A stretch of 64,000 nucleotides of DNA from Pseudaquabacterium terrae (GCF_013266755.1 NZ_JABRWJ010000003.1:62001-126000), one strand, 5' to 3'; positions 16,208-25,626 are shown, counted from the stretch's first letter. Numbers and translations are program-made. Notes: generated by a model from the sequence alone, not told the origin.

Positions 16208-16480
16208 TTACTCGGCCGTCGTCGGATCGATCACCGACCTCACGCGGGCGATGCTGTCCGCCGGAAAGCCGGAAAGCTCGGCGTGGCGACGCACCAGGCT
16301 TTCATCGGAGGCGATGTACACGCAATAGAGCTTGTCGTCGGTCACGTAGCTCTGAACCCATTGCACCGAAGGGCCCAGTTCCCGCAGGGCCGCGCTCGAC
16401 TTCGCCGACCCGGCCTTCAGATCGCCCTCGGTGAGCTGGCCGGCGCCGGGCATGTTGCGCTCGATGATGAACTTGGGCAT
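16208..16480 (-). CDS. DUF4242-like small protein
   Basis: A 90-residue protein with a strong ribosome site (AGGAGGT five bases before the ATG). The sequence MPKFIIERNMPGAGQLTEGDL, followed by VQWVQSYVTDDKLYCVYIA and a GFPADSIARVRSVIDP ending, matches the ferredoxin-like DUF4242 type that I recall as nickel-binding or uncharacterised. It probably forms an operon with the downstream TPR protein. Confidence 0.78.
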   Translation of the reverse strand: MPKFIIERNMPGAGQLTEGDLKAGSAKSSAALRELGPSVQWVQSYVTDDKLYCVYIASDESLVRRHAELSGFPADSIARVRSVIDPTTAE

Positions 16481-16698
16481 AAGACCTCCTGAACAACTCG
16501 GCAACGGATGAAGTCGGATGCCATGGCCGAGCACGGCGTCCGCTCCGTTCGTCGCTGGCGCGGGGTGATCCTTACAGGCGCCCTCCCCCGCCAAGAGGGG
16601 GGCTCGTCCCCAGTCCCAAACCTAGAGTCGCCGCCATCGAAGGCCGGCTCCTCAGCGCGATCCGCCGGCCTGCATGCAGACCAACGAGCGGAGACACG

Positions 16699-18378
16699 AT
16701 GCGCCGAATCACACTTCATTCCTTTCTTCGACCGCGGCACATCGCGCTGGCCGCTGCGCTGACGAGCCTGGCCGCCGCGCCGGCCCTGGGCGTCGAGATC
16801 GACCTCGGCAACCCCGACCTGGTGCTGCGCTGGGACAACTCGGTGCGCCTGAACTACGCCGTGCGCACCGAGCAGCGCGATCCGAAGATCGGCAACTCGG
16901 CGCTCGCCGACGAAGGCACCTACAGCTTCGACAAGGGCGATGCCGTGGCGCAGCGCTTCGACCTGCTGAGCGAGATGGACCTCGTCTGGCGCAAGCAGCA
17001 TGGCCTGCGCGTCAGCGCGACCGGCTGGTATGACGGCGCCTATTCCGGCGCCAGCCGCAGCAACCCGAATGCGCCGCTCACCAACATCCCCAGCTACGTC
17101 GGCAAGCAGTACTCGTCGACGACCCAGCGGCTGTACCGCGGCGGCTCGGGCGAGATCATGGACGCCTTCGTGTTCGGCGGCGTCGAGCTCGGCGAGATGC
17201 CGCTGCGCGCCAAGCTCGGCCGCCACACCGTCTACTGGGGCGAGTCGCTGCTGCTCGGCGGCAACCTGCACAGCGTGGCCTATGCGCAGAACCCGCTCGA
17301 CCTGCAGAAGGGCTTCGCCACGCCCGGCACCGAGGCCAAGGAACTGTTCCGGCCGCTGAACCAGCTGTCGGCGCAGGCGCAGGTCAGCGAGACGCTGTCG
17401 CTCGCGGCGCAGGCGCTGCTCGAATGGGAGCCCTTCCGCTACCCCGAAGGCGGCACCTACCTCGGCCCGGTCGACTTCGCCTTCAACGGCCCCGACCGCC
17501 AGTTCCTCAACGCACAGCTCGGCTTCGCTTCGCGCACCAACGCGTCGGAGCCGAAGCAGCGCGGCGAATGGGGCGCCTCGGCGCGCTGGAGCCCGGCCTG
17601 GCTCGACGGCACCGTGGGCCTGTACTACCGCAGGTTCGCCGACAAGCTGCCGCAGACCTTCATCACGCAGGCCGCGCCGAACAACAACAGCCGCTACACG
17701 CTGATCTACGCGGACAAGATCGACCTGCTGGGCCTGAGCCTGGCGAAGAACATCGCCGGCATCAGCGTCGGCGCCGAGCTGTCGATGCGCCGCAACACGC
17801 CGCTATCGTCTCAAGTGCTCGGCATCGCGCCGGGCCTGCCGGCGCGGGGCGAGACCAAGGGCCCGCGCGGCGACACCTGGCACGCGCTGGTGAACGGCCT
17901 GGGCGTGATCGGCAAGACGCCGCTGTTCGACGCCGCGAGCTGGAACGCCGAGCTGGTGGCCTCGGGCTGGCGCAAGGTGCGCAGCGGCGCGAACCTGTTC
18001 TACGCCGAAGGCTTCGCACCCTGCAAGGGCCGCGACAAGTGGGACGGCTGCATCACCAAGGACTACCTCGGCGCCGGCGTCGGCTTCACGCCGAGCTGGT
18101 TCCAGGTGCTGCCGGGCGTCGACGTGTCGGCCCCGATGACCTACGCCATCGGCCTGAAGGGCAACGCGCCCACCGTCTTCGGCGGCAACGAGCGCAGCGG
18201 CAACTACAGCATCGGCCTCGCCGCCGACGTGCATCAGAAGTACCGCTTCGACCTGAAATACATCGACTACGTCGGCCGCTATCGCGACAACGGCACGGCC
18301 GTGACGACGCAGAACGGCTTCACGACGCTGCTGCGCGACCGCGGCTTCGTGAGCCTGACGTTCAAGACCACCTTCTGA
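16699..18378 (+). CDS. DUF1302 family outer-membrane protein
   Basis: A 559-residue protein with a signal peptide (cleavage near residue 32, APALG-VEI). The mature part is a long beta-barrel-like sequence starting IDLGNPDLVLRWDNSVRLNYAVR and ending FVSLTFKTTF with a terminal phenylalanine, as outer-membrane barrels do. GLPARGETKGPRGDTWHALVNG and GVGFTPSWFQVLPGVD are typical DUF1302 segments. It is first of four same-strand genes (DUF1302, DUF1329, YCF48-like, MMPL) with gaps of 11-24 bases. Such cassettes occur near hydrophobic-compound metabolism genes, so transport of a lipid-like substrate across the envelope is a fair guess. Confidence 0.88.
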   Translation: MRRITLHSFLRPRHIALAAALTSLAAAPALGVEIDLGNPDLVLRWDNSVRLNYAVRTEQRDPKIGNSALADEGTYSFDKGDAVAQRFDLLSEMDLVWRKQHGLRVSATGWYDGAYSGASRSNPNAPLTNIPSYVGKQYSSTTQRLYRGGSGEIMDAFVFGGVELGEMPLRAKLGRHTVYWGESLLLGGNLHSVAYAQNPLDLQKGFATPGTEAKELFRPLNQLSAQAQVSETLSLAAQALLEWEPFRYPEGGTYLGPVDFAFNGPDRQFLNAQLGFASRTNASEPKQRGEWGASARWSPAWLDGTVGLYYRRFADKLPQTFITQAAPNNNSRYTLIYADKIDLLGLSLAKNIAGISVGAELSMRRNTPLSSQVLGIAPGLPARGETKGPRGDTWHALVNGLGVIGKTPLFDAASWNAELVASGWRKVRSGANLFYAEGFAPCKGRDKWDGCITKDYLGAGVGFTPSWFQVLPGVDVSAPMTYAIGLKGNAPTVFGGNERSGNYSIGLAADVHQKYRFDLKYIDYVGRYRDNGTAVTTQNGFTTLLRDRGFVSLTFKTTF

Positions 18379-18389
18379 AGGAAACGACG

Positions 18390-19751
18390 ATGAACAGCCC
18401 GCACTTCAAGTTTCACCGCCTGCTGGTTGCGCTCGTCGCCGCGGGCCTCGCCGCCGGCGCGCACGCCGCCGTGACACCCGACGAGGCCAAGGCGCTCGGC
18501 AGCACGCTGACCGCCATCGGCGCCGAGAAGGCCGGCAACAAGGACGGCACCATTCCCGCCTACGCCGGCGGCCTGACCAGCGCGCCGGCCGGCTTCAAGC
18601 CCGGCGATGGCCTGCGCCCGAACCCCTACGCCGCCGAGAAGCCGCGGCTGGTCGTCGACGCCAAGACCATGGCCGCGCACGCCGACCGGCTGACCGAGGG
18701 CACCAAGGCGCTGCTGCAGAAGTACCCCAGCTTCCGCGTCGATGTCTACCCGACGCACCGCAGCGTCGCGTTCCCGAAGTTCGTCGCCGACAACACCGCG
18801 AAGAACGCCGTGCGCGCGAAGACGCTGAACGACGGCCGTTCGATGGAAGGCGCACACGCCGGCTTCCCGTTCCCGCTGCCCAAGGACGGCTACGAGGCGA
18901 TGTGGAACCACCTGGTGCGCTTCAACGGCCCCGCCTACGAAGCCAAGTACCGCAACCTGAGCGTCGACGCGAGCGGCCGGGCCACGCTGGCCACCGAAGG
19001 CATCAGCGTGCAGGAGTTCCCGTTCTGGGACACCACCAAGACCGGCGCCGACACCTTCTGGCGCATCAAGCTCAGCTACACCGGCCCGGCCCGCCGCGCC
19101 GGCGAGGCGCTGATGCTGGTCGACCCGCTGGACATCGGCACCAAGGACCGCCGTGCCTGGAGCTACCTGCCCGGCCAGCGCCGCGTGAAGGTGGCGCCCG
19201 ACCTGGCGCACGACACGCCCAACCCCGGCACCGCCGGCGCGACGACGTTCGACGACACCTTCATCTTCAACGGCTCGATGGACCGCTTCGACTTCAAGCT
19301 GATCGGCAAGAAGGAGATGCTGGTGCCCTACAACACCTACGCCGCGGTGTACCAGGCCAAGCAGGACGAGCTGCTCAAGGCCAACCACCTGAACCCCGAC
19401 CTGGTGCGCTGGGAGCTGCACCGGGTGTGGGTCGTCGAGGCCAAGCTGAAGGACGGCAAGCGCCACGTCTACGGCAAGCGCACCTTCTACCTCGACGAGG
19501 ACTCGTGGGCGGCGCTGGCCAGCGACGAGTACGACGCGCGCGGCCAGCTCTACCGCGCCGGCTTCGCCTACATGGCGCCGAGCTACGACCTGCCCGCCCC
19601 CTACACCGACATGTTCGGCCACTACGACCTGGTGTCGCGCGTCTACTCGCTCACCGGCTTCATCGCCGAGACCGGCGGCCTGCGCCACACCAAGCCGCTG
19701 CCCGAGCGCGAATGGTCGGCCGATGCGCTGGCCGGCGCCGGCATCCGCTGA
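18390..19751 (+). CDS. DUF1329 family outer-membrane lipoprotein-sorting-like protein
   Basis: A 453-residue exported protein (signal peptide to about residue 26, AHA-AVT). The sequence matches DUF1329: TPDEAKALGSTLTAIGAEKAGN, GTIPAYAGGL, LVDPLDIGTKDRRAWSYLPGQRRV, and VPYNTYAAVYQAK. The fold is LolA/LolB-like, which suggests carrying a lipidic ligand through the periplasm. Its gene follows DUF1302 by 11 bases with AGGA before the ATG. In my recollection these two families are nearly always paired. Confidence 0.9.
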   Translation: MNSPHFKFHRLLVALVAAGLAAGAHAAVTPDEAKALGSTLTAIGAEKAGNKDGTIPAYAGGLTSAPAGFKPGDGLRPNPYAAEKPRLVVDAKTMAAHADRLTEGTKALLQKYPSFRVDVYPTHRSVAFPKFVADNTAKNAVRAKTLNDGRSMEGAHAGFPFPLPKDGYEAMWNHLVRFNGPAYEAKYRNLSVDASGRATLATEGISVQEFPFWDTTKTGADTFWRIKLSYTGPARRAGEALMLVDPLDIGTKDRRAWSYLPGQRRVKVAPDLAHDTPNPGTAGATTFDDTFIFNGSMDRFDFKLIGKKEMLVPYNTYAAVYQAKQDELLKANHLNPDLVRWELHRVWVVEAKLKDGKRHVYGKRTFYLDEDSWAALASDEYDARGQLYRAGFAYMAPSYDLPAPYTDMFGHYDLVSRVYSLTGFIAETGGLRHTKPLPEREWSADALAGAGIR

Positions 19752-19775
19752 CGTCCGAAAGACGCGTCCGACCCC

Positions 19776-20816
19776 ATGAAGCGCCGTCACTTCCTCGGCC
19801 TCCCGGCCGCCTTCGCCGGCGCCGCGGCCTTCGGCAATCCGGGCCGCGACGTGCTGGATACCCCGGCCCAGCGCAGCCCGCTCGCCGAGCGCGGCCTCAT
19901 CAACGGCCTGGCGCGTGCCGGCGAGCGTCTCGTCGCCGTCGGCCAGCGCGGCCACGTGCTCTTCAGTGACGACGGCGGCCGGCACTGGCAGCAGGCCGAG
20001 GTGCCGGCGAGCTCGGATCTGATCGCCGTGCACTTCCCGACGCCGAGGCAGGGTTACGCCTGCGGCCACGACGGCCTGGTGCTCGGCAGCAGCGACAGCG
20101 GCCGCACCTGGCGGCGGCTGCTCGACGGGCGCCAGGCCGGCGCGCTGATGCTGGCCCACTACCAGCGCCTGGCCGATCCCAGGCTGGACGCCGCCGCCAA
20201 GGAAGCCGCGCGCTTCGCCGCACAGGGCGCCGAGAACCCCTGGCTGGACTGCTGGTTCGCCGACGATGAGACCGGCTTCGTCGTCGGTGCCTTCGGCCAG
20301 ATCCTGCGCACCGCCGACGGCGGCGCGAGCTGGCAGCCCTGGCTGCATGCGGCCGACAACCCCAAGGGCCTGCACCTGTATGCGGTGCGCGGCATCGGAG
20401 CCGACGTGTGGATCGCCGGCGAGCAAGGCCTGCTGCTGAAGCTCGACCGCGACGCCGGCCGCTTCAAGGCGATCGAGCTGCCGTACAAGGGCACGCTGTT
20501 CGGCGTGATCGGCAACCCGCGCGGCGTGCTGGTGCACGGCCTGCGCGGCACCGTGCTGCGTTCGACCGACGGCGGCCGCTCGTGGGCCGCCGTGCCCACC
20601 GGGCTGCAGATCGGCCTGCCCGCGGCAACGCTCGACGCGCAGAACCGCTTCGTGCTGGTCAGCCAGGCCGGCCACGTGCTCGCCAGCCGCGACGACGGCG
20701 CGAGCTTCGTGCCGATCGCCGTCGAGCGCCCGCTGCCCGCGGCCGCGGTCGCCGCCGCGCCCGGCGCGCTGGTGCTCGCCGGGCCGCGCGGCGTGCGCGC
20801 CATCACGCTTCCCTGA
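19776..20816 (+). CDS. YCF48/BNR-repeat beta-propeller protein (Tat-exported)
   Basis: A 346-residue protein with a twin-arginine-like signal (KRRHFLGLPAAFAGAAA). It carries five Asp-box (BNR) motifs: SDDGGRHW, SSDSGRTW, TADGGASW, STDGGRSW and SRDDGASF. These are spread through residues about 65-320, as in the HCF136/YCF48 seven-bladed propeller family. In plants HCF136 is a photosystem II assembly factor; in this bacterial cassette it is more likely an assembly or ligand-handling partner of the adjacent RND-type transporter. It is the third gene of the four-gene cassette. Confidence 0.88.
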   Translation: MKRRHFLGLPAAFAGAAAFGNPGRDVLDTPAQRSPLAERGLINGLARAGERLVAVGQRGHVLFSDDGGRHWQQAEVPASSDLIAVHFPTPRQGYACGHDGLVLGSSDSGRTWRRLLDGRQAGALMLAHYQRLADPRLDAAAKEAARFAAQGAENPWLDCWFADDETGFVVGAFGQILRTADGGASWQPWLHAADNPKGLHLYAVRGIGADVWIAGEQGLLLKLDRDAGRFKAIELPYKGTLFGVIGNPRGVLVHGLRGTVLRSTDGGRSWAAVPTGLQIGLPAATLDAQNRFVLVSQAGHVLASRDDGASFVPIAVERPLPAAAVAAAPGALVLAGPRGVRAITLP

Positions 20817-20828
20817 GGACTTTCGCCC

Positions 20829-23258
20829 ATGCACGCTGCCGACACCGGCGACACCCCGGCCGCCCCGCCCGCGCTGGAGCACTTCGACCCGCAATCGGGC
20901 TCGCGACTGGAGCGGCTGGTCTTCAACCACCGCGGCGCGGTGCTGCTGCTGTGCGCGCTGCTGACCATCGTCTTCGCCGCCCTCGCGGCGACGAAGCTGA
21001 GGCTCAACGCCAGCTTCGAGAAGATGATCCCGCGCAGCCACCCGTACATCCAGAACTACCTCGAACACCGCAGCGAGCTGCGCGGCCTGGGCAATTCGCT
21101 GCGCATCGTCGTCGCGGCACGCGACGGCGACATCTACCAGCCGAAGTACGTGGAGACGCTCAGGCGCATCCACGACGAGGTGTTCCTGACGCCGGGCGTC
21201 GACCGCGCCTGGATCAAGTCGCTGTGGGCGCCCGGCGTGCGCTGGACCGAGGTCACCGAGGAAGGCTTTCGCGGCGGCCCGGTGATGCCGGACAACTACG
21301 ACGGCTCGCGGCGCGCCACCGAGCAGCTGCGCGGCAACCTGGCACGCGCCAACCTGGTGGGCAGCCTGGTCGGCAAGGACTTCAAGTCCAGCATGCTGGT
21401 CGTGCCGCTGCTCGACCAGGACCCGACGACCGGCCAGCGCATCGACTACCGCGCCCTGTCGCGCGCCGTCGAGCAGATCCGCGGCCGGCACGAGGCCGAC
21501 GGCGCGGTCAGCGTGCATGTCGTCGGCTTCGCCAAGCTGGTCGGCGACCTGATCGACGGGCTGATGCAGGTGGCGCTGTACTTCGGCCTGGCGGCCCTGG
21601 TGGCCGCGGCGATCATCTACGCCTACACCCGCTGCGTGCGCAGCACGCTGCTGGTGCTGGCCTGCTCGCTGGTGGCGGTGGTGTGGCAGCTCGGCCTGGT
21701 GGCCGCCTGCGGCCTCGAGCTCGACCCGTATTCGATCCTCGTGCCCTTCCTCGTCTTCGCCATCGGCGTCAGCCACGGCGCGCAGAAGATGAACGGCATC
21801 ATGCAGGACATCGGCCGCGGCGCGCACCGCCTGGTGGCCGCGCGCTTCACGTTCCGGCGCCTGTTCCTCGCCGGGCTGACGGCCCTGCTGGCCGATGCGG
21901 TCGGCTTCGGCGTGCTGATGCTGATCGACATCGCGGTGATCCGCGAGCTGGCGCTGGCCGCAAGCCTCGGCGTCGCGGTGCTGATCGTCACCAACCTGAT
22001 CCTGCTGCCGGTGCTGCTGTCCCATGTGGGCGTCAGTCCGGCGGCGGCCGAGCGTGCCCTGCGCGCCGAGCAGTCCCCGAGCGGGGCGATGCAACACCTG
22101 TGGCGCGGGCTCGAACGCTTCGTCGAGCGGCGCTACGCCTATGGTGCGATCGCCGTCGCCGTGCTGCTGACCGGTTTCGGCTGGTGGATGAGCCAGCGCC
22201 TGGCGATCGGCGACCTGGACCCCGGTGCGCCGGAGCTGCGTGCCGACTCGCGCTACAACCGCGACAACGCGTACATCAACGACCGCTACGCGCTGTCGTC
22301 CGACACCTTCGCAGTGATCGTGAAGACCGCGAAGGAAGGCTGCCTGAAGTACACCACGCTGGTCGAGGCCGACCGCCTGGCCTGGGCGCTGCAGCAGGTC
22401 GACGGCGTGCAGACCACCGCCGCGCTGACCAATGCGGTGCGCCAGATCACCGCAGGCAGCAACGAGGGCAGCCCGAAGTGGCTGACGATCGCCCGCAACC
22501 AGGACGTGCTGAACTACGGCGCGCAGCAGGCCAGCGTCAACAACCCGGACCTGTTCAACACCGAATGCTCGGTGATGCCGGTGATCGCCTACCTGTCGGA
22601 CCACCGCGCCGAGACGCTGGACCGCGTGGTGGCCTCCGCCTCCACCTTCGCTGCGGCGCATTCGACGCCCGAACGCCGCTTCCTACTGGCCGCCGGCTCG
22701 GCCGGCATCGAGGCCGCCACCAACATCGTCGTGCGCCAGGCCTGGACGCAGATGCTGCTGTGGGTTTATGCCGCGGTGATCGTGCTGGCCTTCATCACCT
22801 TCCGCAGCTGGCGCGCGGTGGTCGTCGCAGTGGTGCCGCTGATCGTGACCTCGGTGCTGTGCGAGGCGCTGATGGTGGTCTTGGGCATCGGCGTCAAGGT
22901 GGCCACGCTGCCGGTGGTGGCGCTCGGCGTGGGCATCGGCGTGGACTACGCGCTGTACCTGCTGAGCGTGCAGCTGGCGCAGCAGCGCCAGGGCGTGCCG
23001 CTGGCCGAGGCCTATGCGCGGGCGCTCAAATTCACCGGCAAGGTCGTCGCGCTGGTGGGCGTCACGCTGGCCGCCGGCGTGCTGACCTGGGCGCTCTCGC
23101 CCATCAAGTTCCAGGCCGACATGGGGATCCTGCTGGCCTTCATGTTCTTGTGGAACATGGTGGGGGCGGTGGTGTTGATTCCGGCGTTGTCGCAGGTGCT
23201 GCTGCCGGATGGGTTGCAGCTGCGGCGCGCAAACCCGTGGACGGCGACGGACGCCTGA
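20829..23258 (+). CDS. MMPL/RND superfamily exporter
   Basis: An 809-residue membrane protein with the RND layout: one helix (about 40-58), a large periplasmic domain, a five-helix bundle from about 245 with a sterol-sensing-like region, a second large domain, and a final bundle from about 640. Key segments are ILVPFLVFAIGVSHGAQKMN and VALGVGIGVDYALYLLSVQ. The latter carries the GxxxDY transmembrane-4-type motif of the proton pathway. At this size it resembles the MMPL/HpnN type more than AcrB. With DUF1302, DUF1329 and YCF48 partners it likely moves a hydrophobic molecule between the inner membrane and the envelope. Confidence 0.9.
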   Translation: MHAADTGDTPAAPPALEHFDPQSGSRLERLVFNHRGAVLLLCALLTIVFAALAATKLRLNASFEKMIPRSHPYIQNYLEHRSELRGLGNSLRIVVAARDGDIYQPKYVETLRRIHDEVFLTPGVDRAWIKSLWAPGVRWTEVTEEGFRGGPVMPDNYDGSRRATEQLRGNLARANLVGSLVGKDFKSSMLVVPLLDQDPTTGQRIDYRALSRAVEQIRGRHEADGAVSVHVVGFAKLVGDLIDGLMQVALYFGLAALVAAAIIYAYTRCVRSTLLVLACSLVAVVWQLGLVAACGLELDPYSILVPFLVFAIGVSHGAQKMNGIMQDIGRGAHRLVAARFTFRRLFLAGLTALLADAVGFGVLMLIDIAVIRELALAASLGVAVLIVTNLILLPVLLSHVGVSPAAAERALRAEQSPSGAMQHLWRGLERFVERRYAYGAIAVAVLLTGFGWWMSQRLAIGDLDPGAPELRADSRYNRDNAYINDRYALSSDTFAVIVKTAKEGCLKYTTLVEADRLAWALQQVDGVQTTAALTNAVRQITAGSNEGSPKWLTIARNQDVLNYGAQQASVNNPDLFNTECSVMPVIAYLSDHRAETLDRVVASASTFAAAHSTPERRFLLAAGSAGIEAATNIVVRQAWTQMLLWVYAAVIVLAFITFRSWRAVVVAVVPLIVTSVLCEALMVVLGIGVKVATLPVVALGVGIGVDYALYLLSVQLAQQRQGVPLAEAYARALKFTGKVVALVGVTLAAGVLTWALSPIKFQADMGILLAFMFLWNMVGAVVLIPALSQVLLPDGLQLRRANPWTATDA

Positions 23259-23292
23259 TCACTTCGAAGGTACTTCGCCGAGAGGTGCAACG

Positions 23293-24534
23293 CTAGCACG
23301 CGGCCGGCGCGACGGCCGGTGCCGACAGCGGCCGCAACGCGCCCGGCAGCGCAGCCCGGCACAGTGCTTCGGCGAAGAAGAAGTCGCCGAACATCGTTGC
23401 GCTGTTGACACCTTCGTTGTGCGGCTTGGAGTAACACGCGTTGCGCAGCAGGCCGCGGTGCCTGGGGTCGGCCGCGAATTCGTCGCGGCACAGGCCTTCC
23501 AGCATCGCCAGGCCGCGCCGCGACCACTTCGCACCCATGTCGGCGTCGGGATGAATGTGGCCCAGCTCGAGCAGCGCCGACGAGACAGCGGCTGCGGCGG
23601 CGGTGTCCGGAATGAGCGCGTCGGCGCCGGTGGCATCGAAGTCCCACGGCGGCACGACGCGGCCTTCCAGCCGCTTGATGTAGTACGTGGCCAGCCGCTC
23701 GGCCAGTTGCAGATAGTCGCGCCGGCCGGTCTCGCGCGCGGAAGTCACGTAGCCGTAGATCGCCCAGCCCTGGCCGCGCGACCAGGCCGATTCGTCGAAG
23801 GCGCCCTGGAAGGTGTAGCCGCGGATCCGTTCGCCGCTCGAGACGTCGTACTCCACTGCGTGGTAGGTCGATCCATCAGGGCGCACGAAGGCCTGCGCCG
23901 TCAGTGCCGCGTGCGCGTCGGCGGCCAGGCGGAAGCTGGCGTCGCCGCTGTGGTTCGAAGCCCAGTACAGCAGCGAAAGGTTGGCCATCGTGTCGATGGC
24001 CGAACTGCGGCGGCCGCGCGGGTCGTCCATCGGGCCCCACGACGCCAGGTAGGCGCCGCGCTGCGTGGTGACGATGCGTGCGCGCAGCTTGTCGGCCGCC
24101 TGCAGGGCGATGTCGGCATACCAGCGGTCGCCGGTGATGTGGAAGCCGGGGATCGCGCTGCTGTCGAAGATGAACCCGATGTCGTGGGTGTTCGGGTCCT
24201 CGGCGCGCTGCGCCACCAGGCGCATGCGCTCACGCGCCCAGACCAGGTACTTGTCATTCTTCGTCTTCAGGTACGAGGCGAACAAGAGGCCGACCCAGAA
24301 GCCGCACAGCCAGTTGCCGTGACTCCAGGCCTCGCCGGTGTAGCCGGCCGACAGCGAGGCCGGAAGCTTGATCCACGAGCCGTCGGCGGCGGTGACGTGC
24401 GGAAACTCGACGCCGAGCGTCGGCTCGTCTTCGGCCACTTTGCGCGCCATCTGGTCGAGCGTCTGCGAGAACAGGGCCAGCTGGGCCGGCGTGGCGTGCT
24501 GGCTTGGCACCTGGCCGCTCACTTCGTGTGTCAT
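23293..24534 (-). CDS. Glycoside hydrolase family 88 (unsaturated uronyl hydrolase)
   Basis: A 413-residue (alpha/alpha)6-type hydrolase. The two conserved acidic sites are visible: HDIGFIF (D118) and SSAIDTMANLSLLYWA (D181), spaced as in GH88 enzymes. SRGQGWAIYGYV matches the family ARGQAW motif. GH88 removes unsaturated glucuronyl or galacturonyl residues from oligosaccharides by hydrating the double bond. There is no signal peptide, so it acts in the cytoplasm. GGAGAG stands about nine bases before the ATG. It is the last gene of the AraC-linked locus and has its own copy of the regulon promoter at 24596-24660. Confidence 0.87.
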   Translation of the reverse strand: MTHEVSGQVPSQHATPAQLALFSQTLDQMARKVAEDEPTLGVEFPHVTAADGSWIKLPASLSAGYTGEAWSHGNWLCGFWVGLLFASYLKTKNDKYLVWARERMRLVAQRAEDPNTHDIGFIFDSSAIPGFHITGDRWYADIALQAADKLRARIVTTQRGAYLASWGPMDDPRGRRSSAIDTMANLSLLYWASNHSGDASFRLAADAHAALTAQAFVRPDGSTYHAVEYDVSSGERIRGYTFQGAFDESAWSRGQGWAIYGYVTSARETGRRDYLQLAERLATYYIKRLEGRVVPPWDFDATGADALIPDTAAAAAVSSALLELGHIHPDADMGAKWSRRGLAMLEGLCRDEFAADPRHRGLLRNACYSKPHNEGVNSATMFGDFFFAEALCRAALPGALRPLSAPAVAPAAC

Positions 24535-24595
24535 GTACAAGCTCTCCGGGAACTGTTTCGATCGCCGGCGGGCGGGGCCCGCAGCACTGGAAAAA

Positions 24596-24660
24596 ATTCT
24601 AGGAGGCAGATGCCAAGCCACGTTAGGACGAAGCGCGGCTTGTCTTGGACTTTTCAGCAG
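24596..24660 (-). promoter_or_regulatory. AraC-type promoter module 1 (upstream of GH88)
   Basis: On the plus strand TTAGGACG (24623-24630) and CTTGGACT (24644-24651) are direct-repeat half-sites starting 21 bp apart. On the minus strand, 21 bases past the proximal half-site, lies TAGAAT (24601-24596) as a -10 hexamer with no good -35 box. The same arrangement occurs at two other places with identical spacing. This fits an activator site abutting RNA polymerase, driving the GH88 gene (ATG 62 bases from the -10). Confidence 0.8.
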
Positions 24661-24688
24661 GACCCCTCGGGCCGACCTCGGGCCCGGC

Positions 24689-25597
24689 TCAGCTGGTGAG
24701 CTTGGCGAGGCTTTGCCGGAACTCCAGCGGCGAACGCCCGGTGTGCTTCTTGAACGCACGGCTGAAATAGGCCGGGTCGTCGAAGGCCAGGCGGTCGGCC
24801 ACCTCGGCGATGCTGACCTCGGAGTGCAGCAGCAGGCGTTTGGCCTCCAGCATCACGCGTTCGCGGATCTGCTTGGCCGCGGTGGTGCCGGTGGCCCGGC
24901 GCACCGCTTCGTTCAGCGAGCGCTCGTTCACGCGCAGCATCTGCGCGTACTCGCCGACCTCCTGCACGGTGCTGAAGTCCTTCTCGAGCAGGCTCTTGAA
25001 GCGGCGCGCCAGGAACAGGCTGCGCGATGCCGGGTCGGTGCCAACGCCGGGCTCGGCCATGCGCGAGGCTTTCACCAGCAGGATGTACAAGTACGAGCGC
25101 ACGACGTCGGCCCAGCCCGACTGGTCGGCGACGTACTCCTCGCCGATCGAATTCAAGGTCTCGACGATGCTGCGCGCCTGCGCGTCGTCGAGGTAAAGCG
25201 CCTGCACGCTGTTGTCGAGGTCGTAGACCGGCAGCTCGCTCAGCATGTTCTTGTTCTGCAGCTGCAGCACGAAGAACTCGGCGCTGAAGTTGATGGTGAA
25301 GCCCACCGTGTCGTCCGACAGCACGAAGTCGTGGACCTGGCCCGGCGCCATGAAGAAAAGCGTTCTCGGCTTCACCTCGTAGTTCACCGAATCGATGATG
25401 TGGTGGCCGGTGCCATGTTCGACCCAGTCGATCTGGTAGAAATCGTGCCGGTGCGGATACGGCAGCGTCGACATCAGGTTCTGCAGCGGCGCGAAGTGGA
25501 AGTCGAGCGACTTGATCTGCGAGCCGTAATCGAAGTTGTCGATCCTGAAGATCGGCAGTCGGCAGCAGGACATGCCGTGCATCGGGACACTCTCCAT
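24689..25597 (-). CDS. AraC-family transcriptional regulator
   Basis: A 302-residue regulator. The N-terminal cupin-like sensor covers about residues 20-170 (YPHRHDFYQIDWVEHGTGHHIID, RTLFFMAPGQVHDFVLSDD). The C-terminal double helix-turn-helix covers about 200-300 (FSTVQEVGEYAQMLRVNERSL, VSIAEVADRLAFDDPAYFSRAF, KKHTGRSPLEFR). It is encoded 29 bases after the ketoglutarate-semialdehyde-type dehydrogenase gene and probably shares that transcript. Three conserved promoter modules in this locus fit AraC-type binding, with direct repeats 21 bp apart. It is the natural candidate for their activator. The ligand is unknown. Confidence 0.9.
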   Translation of the reverse strand: MESVPMHGMSCCRLPIFRIDNFDYGSQIKSLDFHFAPLQNLMSTLPYPHRHDFYQIDWVEHGTGHHIIDSVNYEVKPRTLFFMAPGQVHDFVLSDDTVGFTINFSAEFFVLQLQNKNMLSELPVYDLDNSVQALYLDDAQARSIVETLNSIGEEYVADQSGWADVVRSYLYILLVKASRMAEPGVGTDPASRSLFLARRFKSLLEKDFSTVQEVGEYAQMLRVNERSLNEAVRRATGTTAAKQIRERVMLEAKRLLLHSEVSIAEVADRLAFDDPAYFSRAFKKHTGRSPLEFRQSLAKLTS

Positions 25598-25626
25598 CGA
25601 TTGATCCGGACACTATAGGCCCGGCC

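Noticed and set aside
16570-16620. C/G-rich pairing in the region before the DUF1302 gene
   Set aside because: The run CTCCCCCGCC...GAGGGGGG can pair but is short and lacks T-runs or repeat copies that I can confirm.
18279-22661. Very long minus-strand open frame (about 1,460 codons) opposite the DUF1302-MMPL cassette
   Set aside because: It is antisense to four recognised genes and its sequence is repetitive in H, R, V, Q and A residues with no domain. High GC removes stop codons from the opposite strand.
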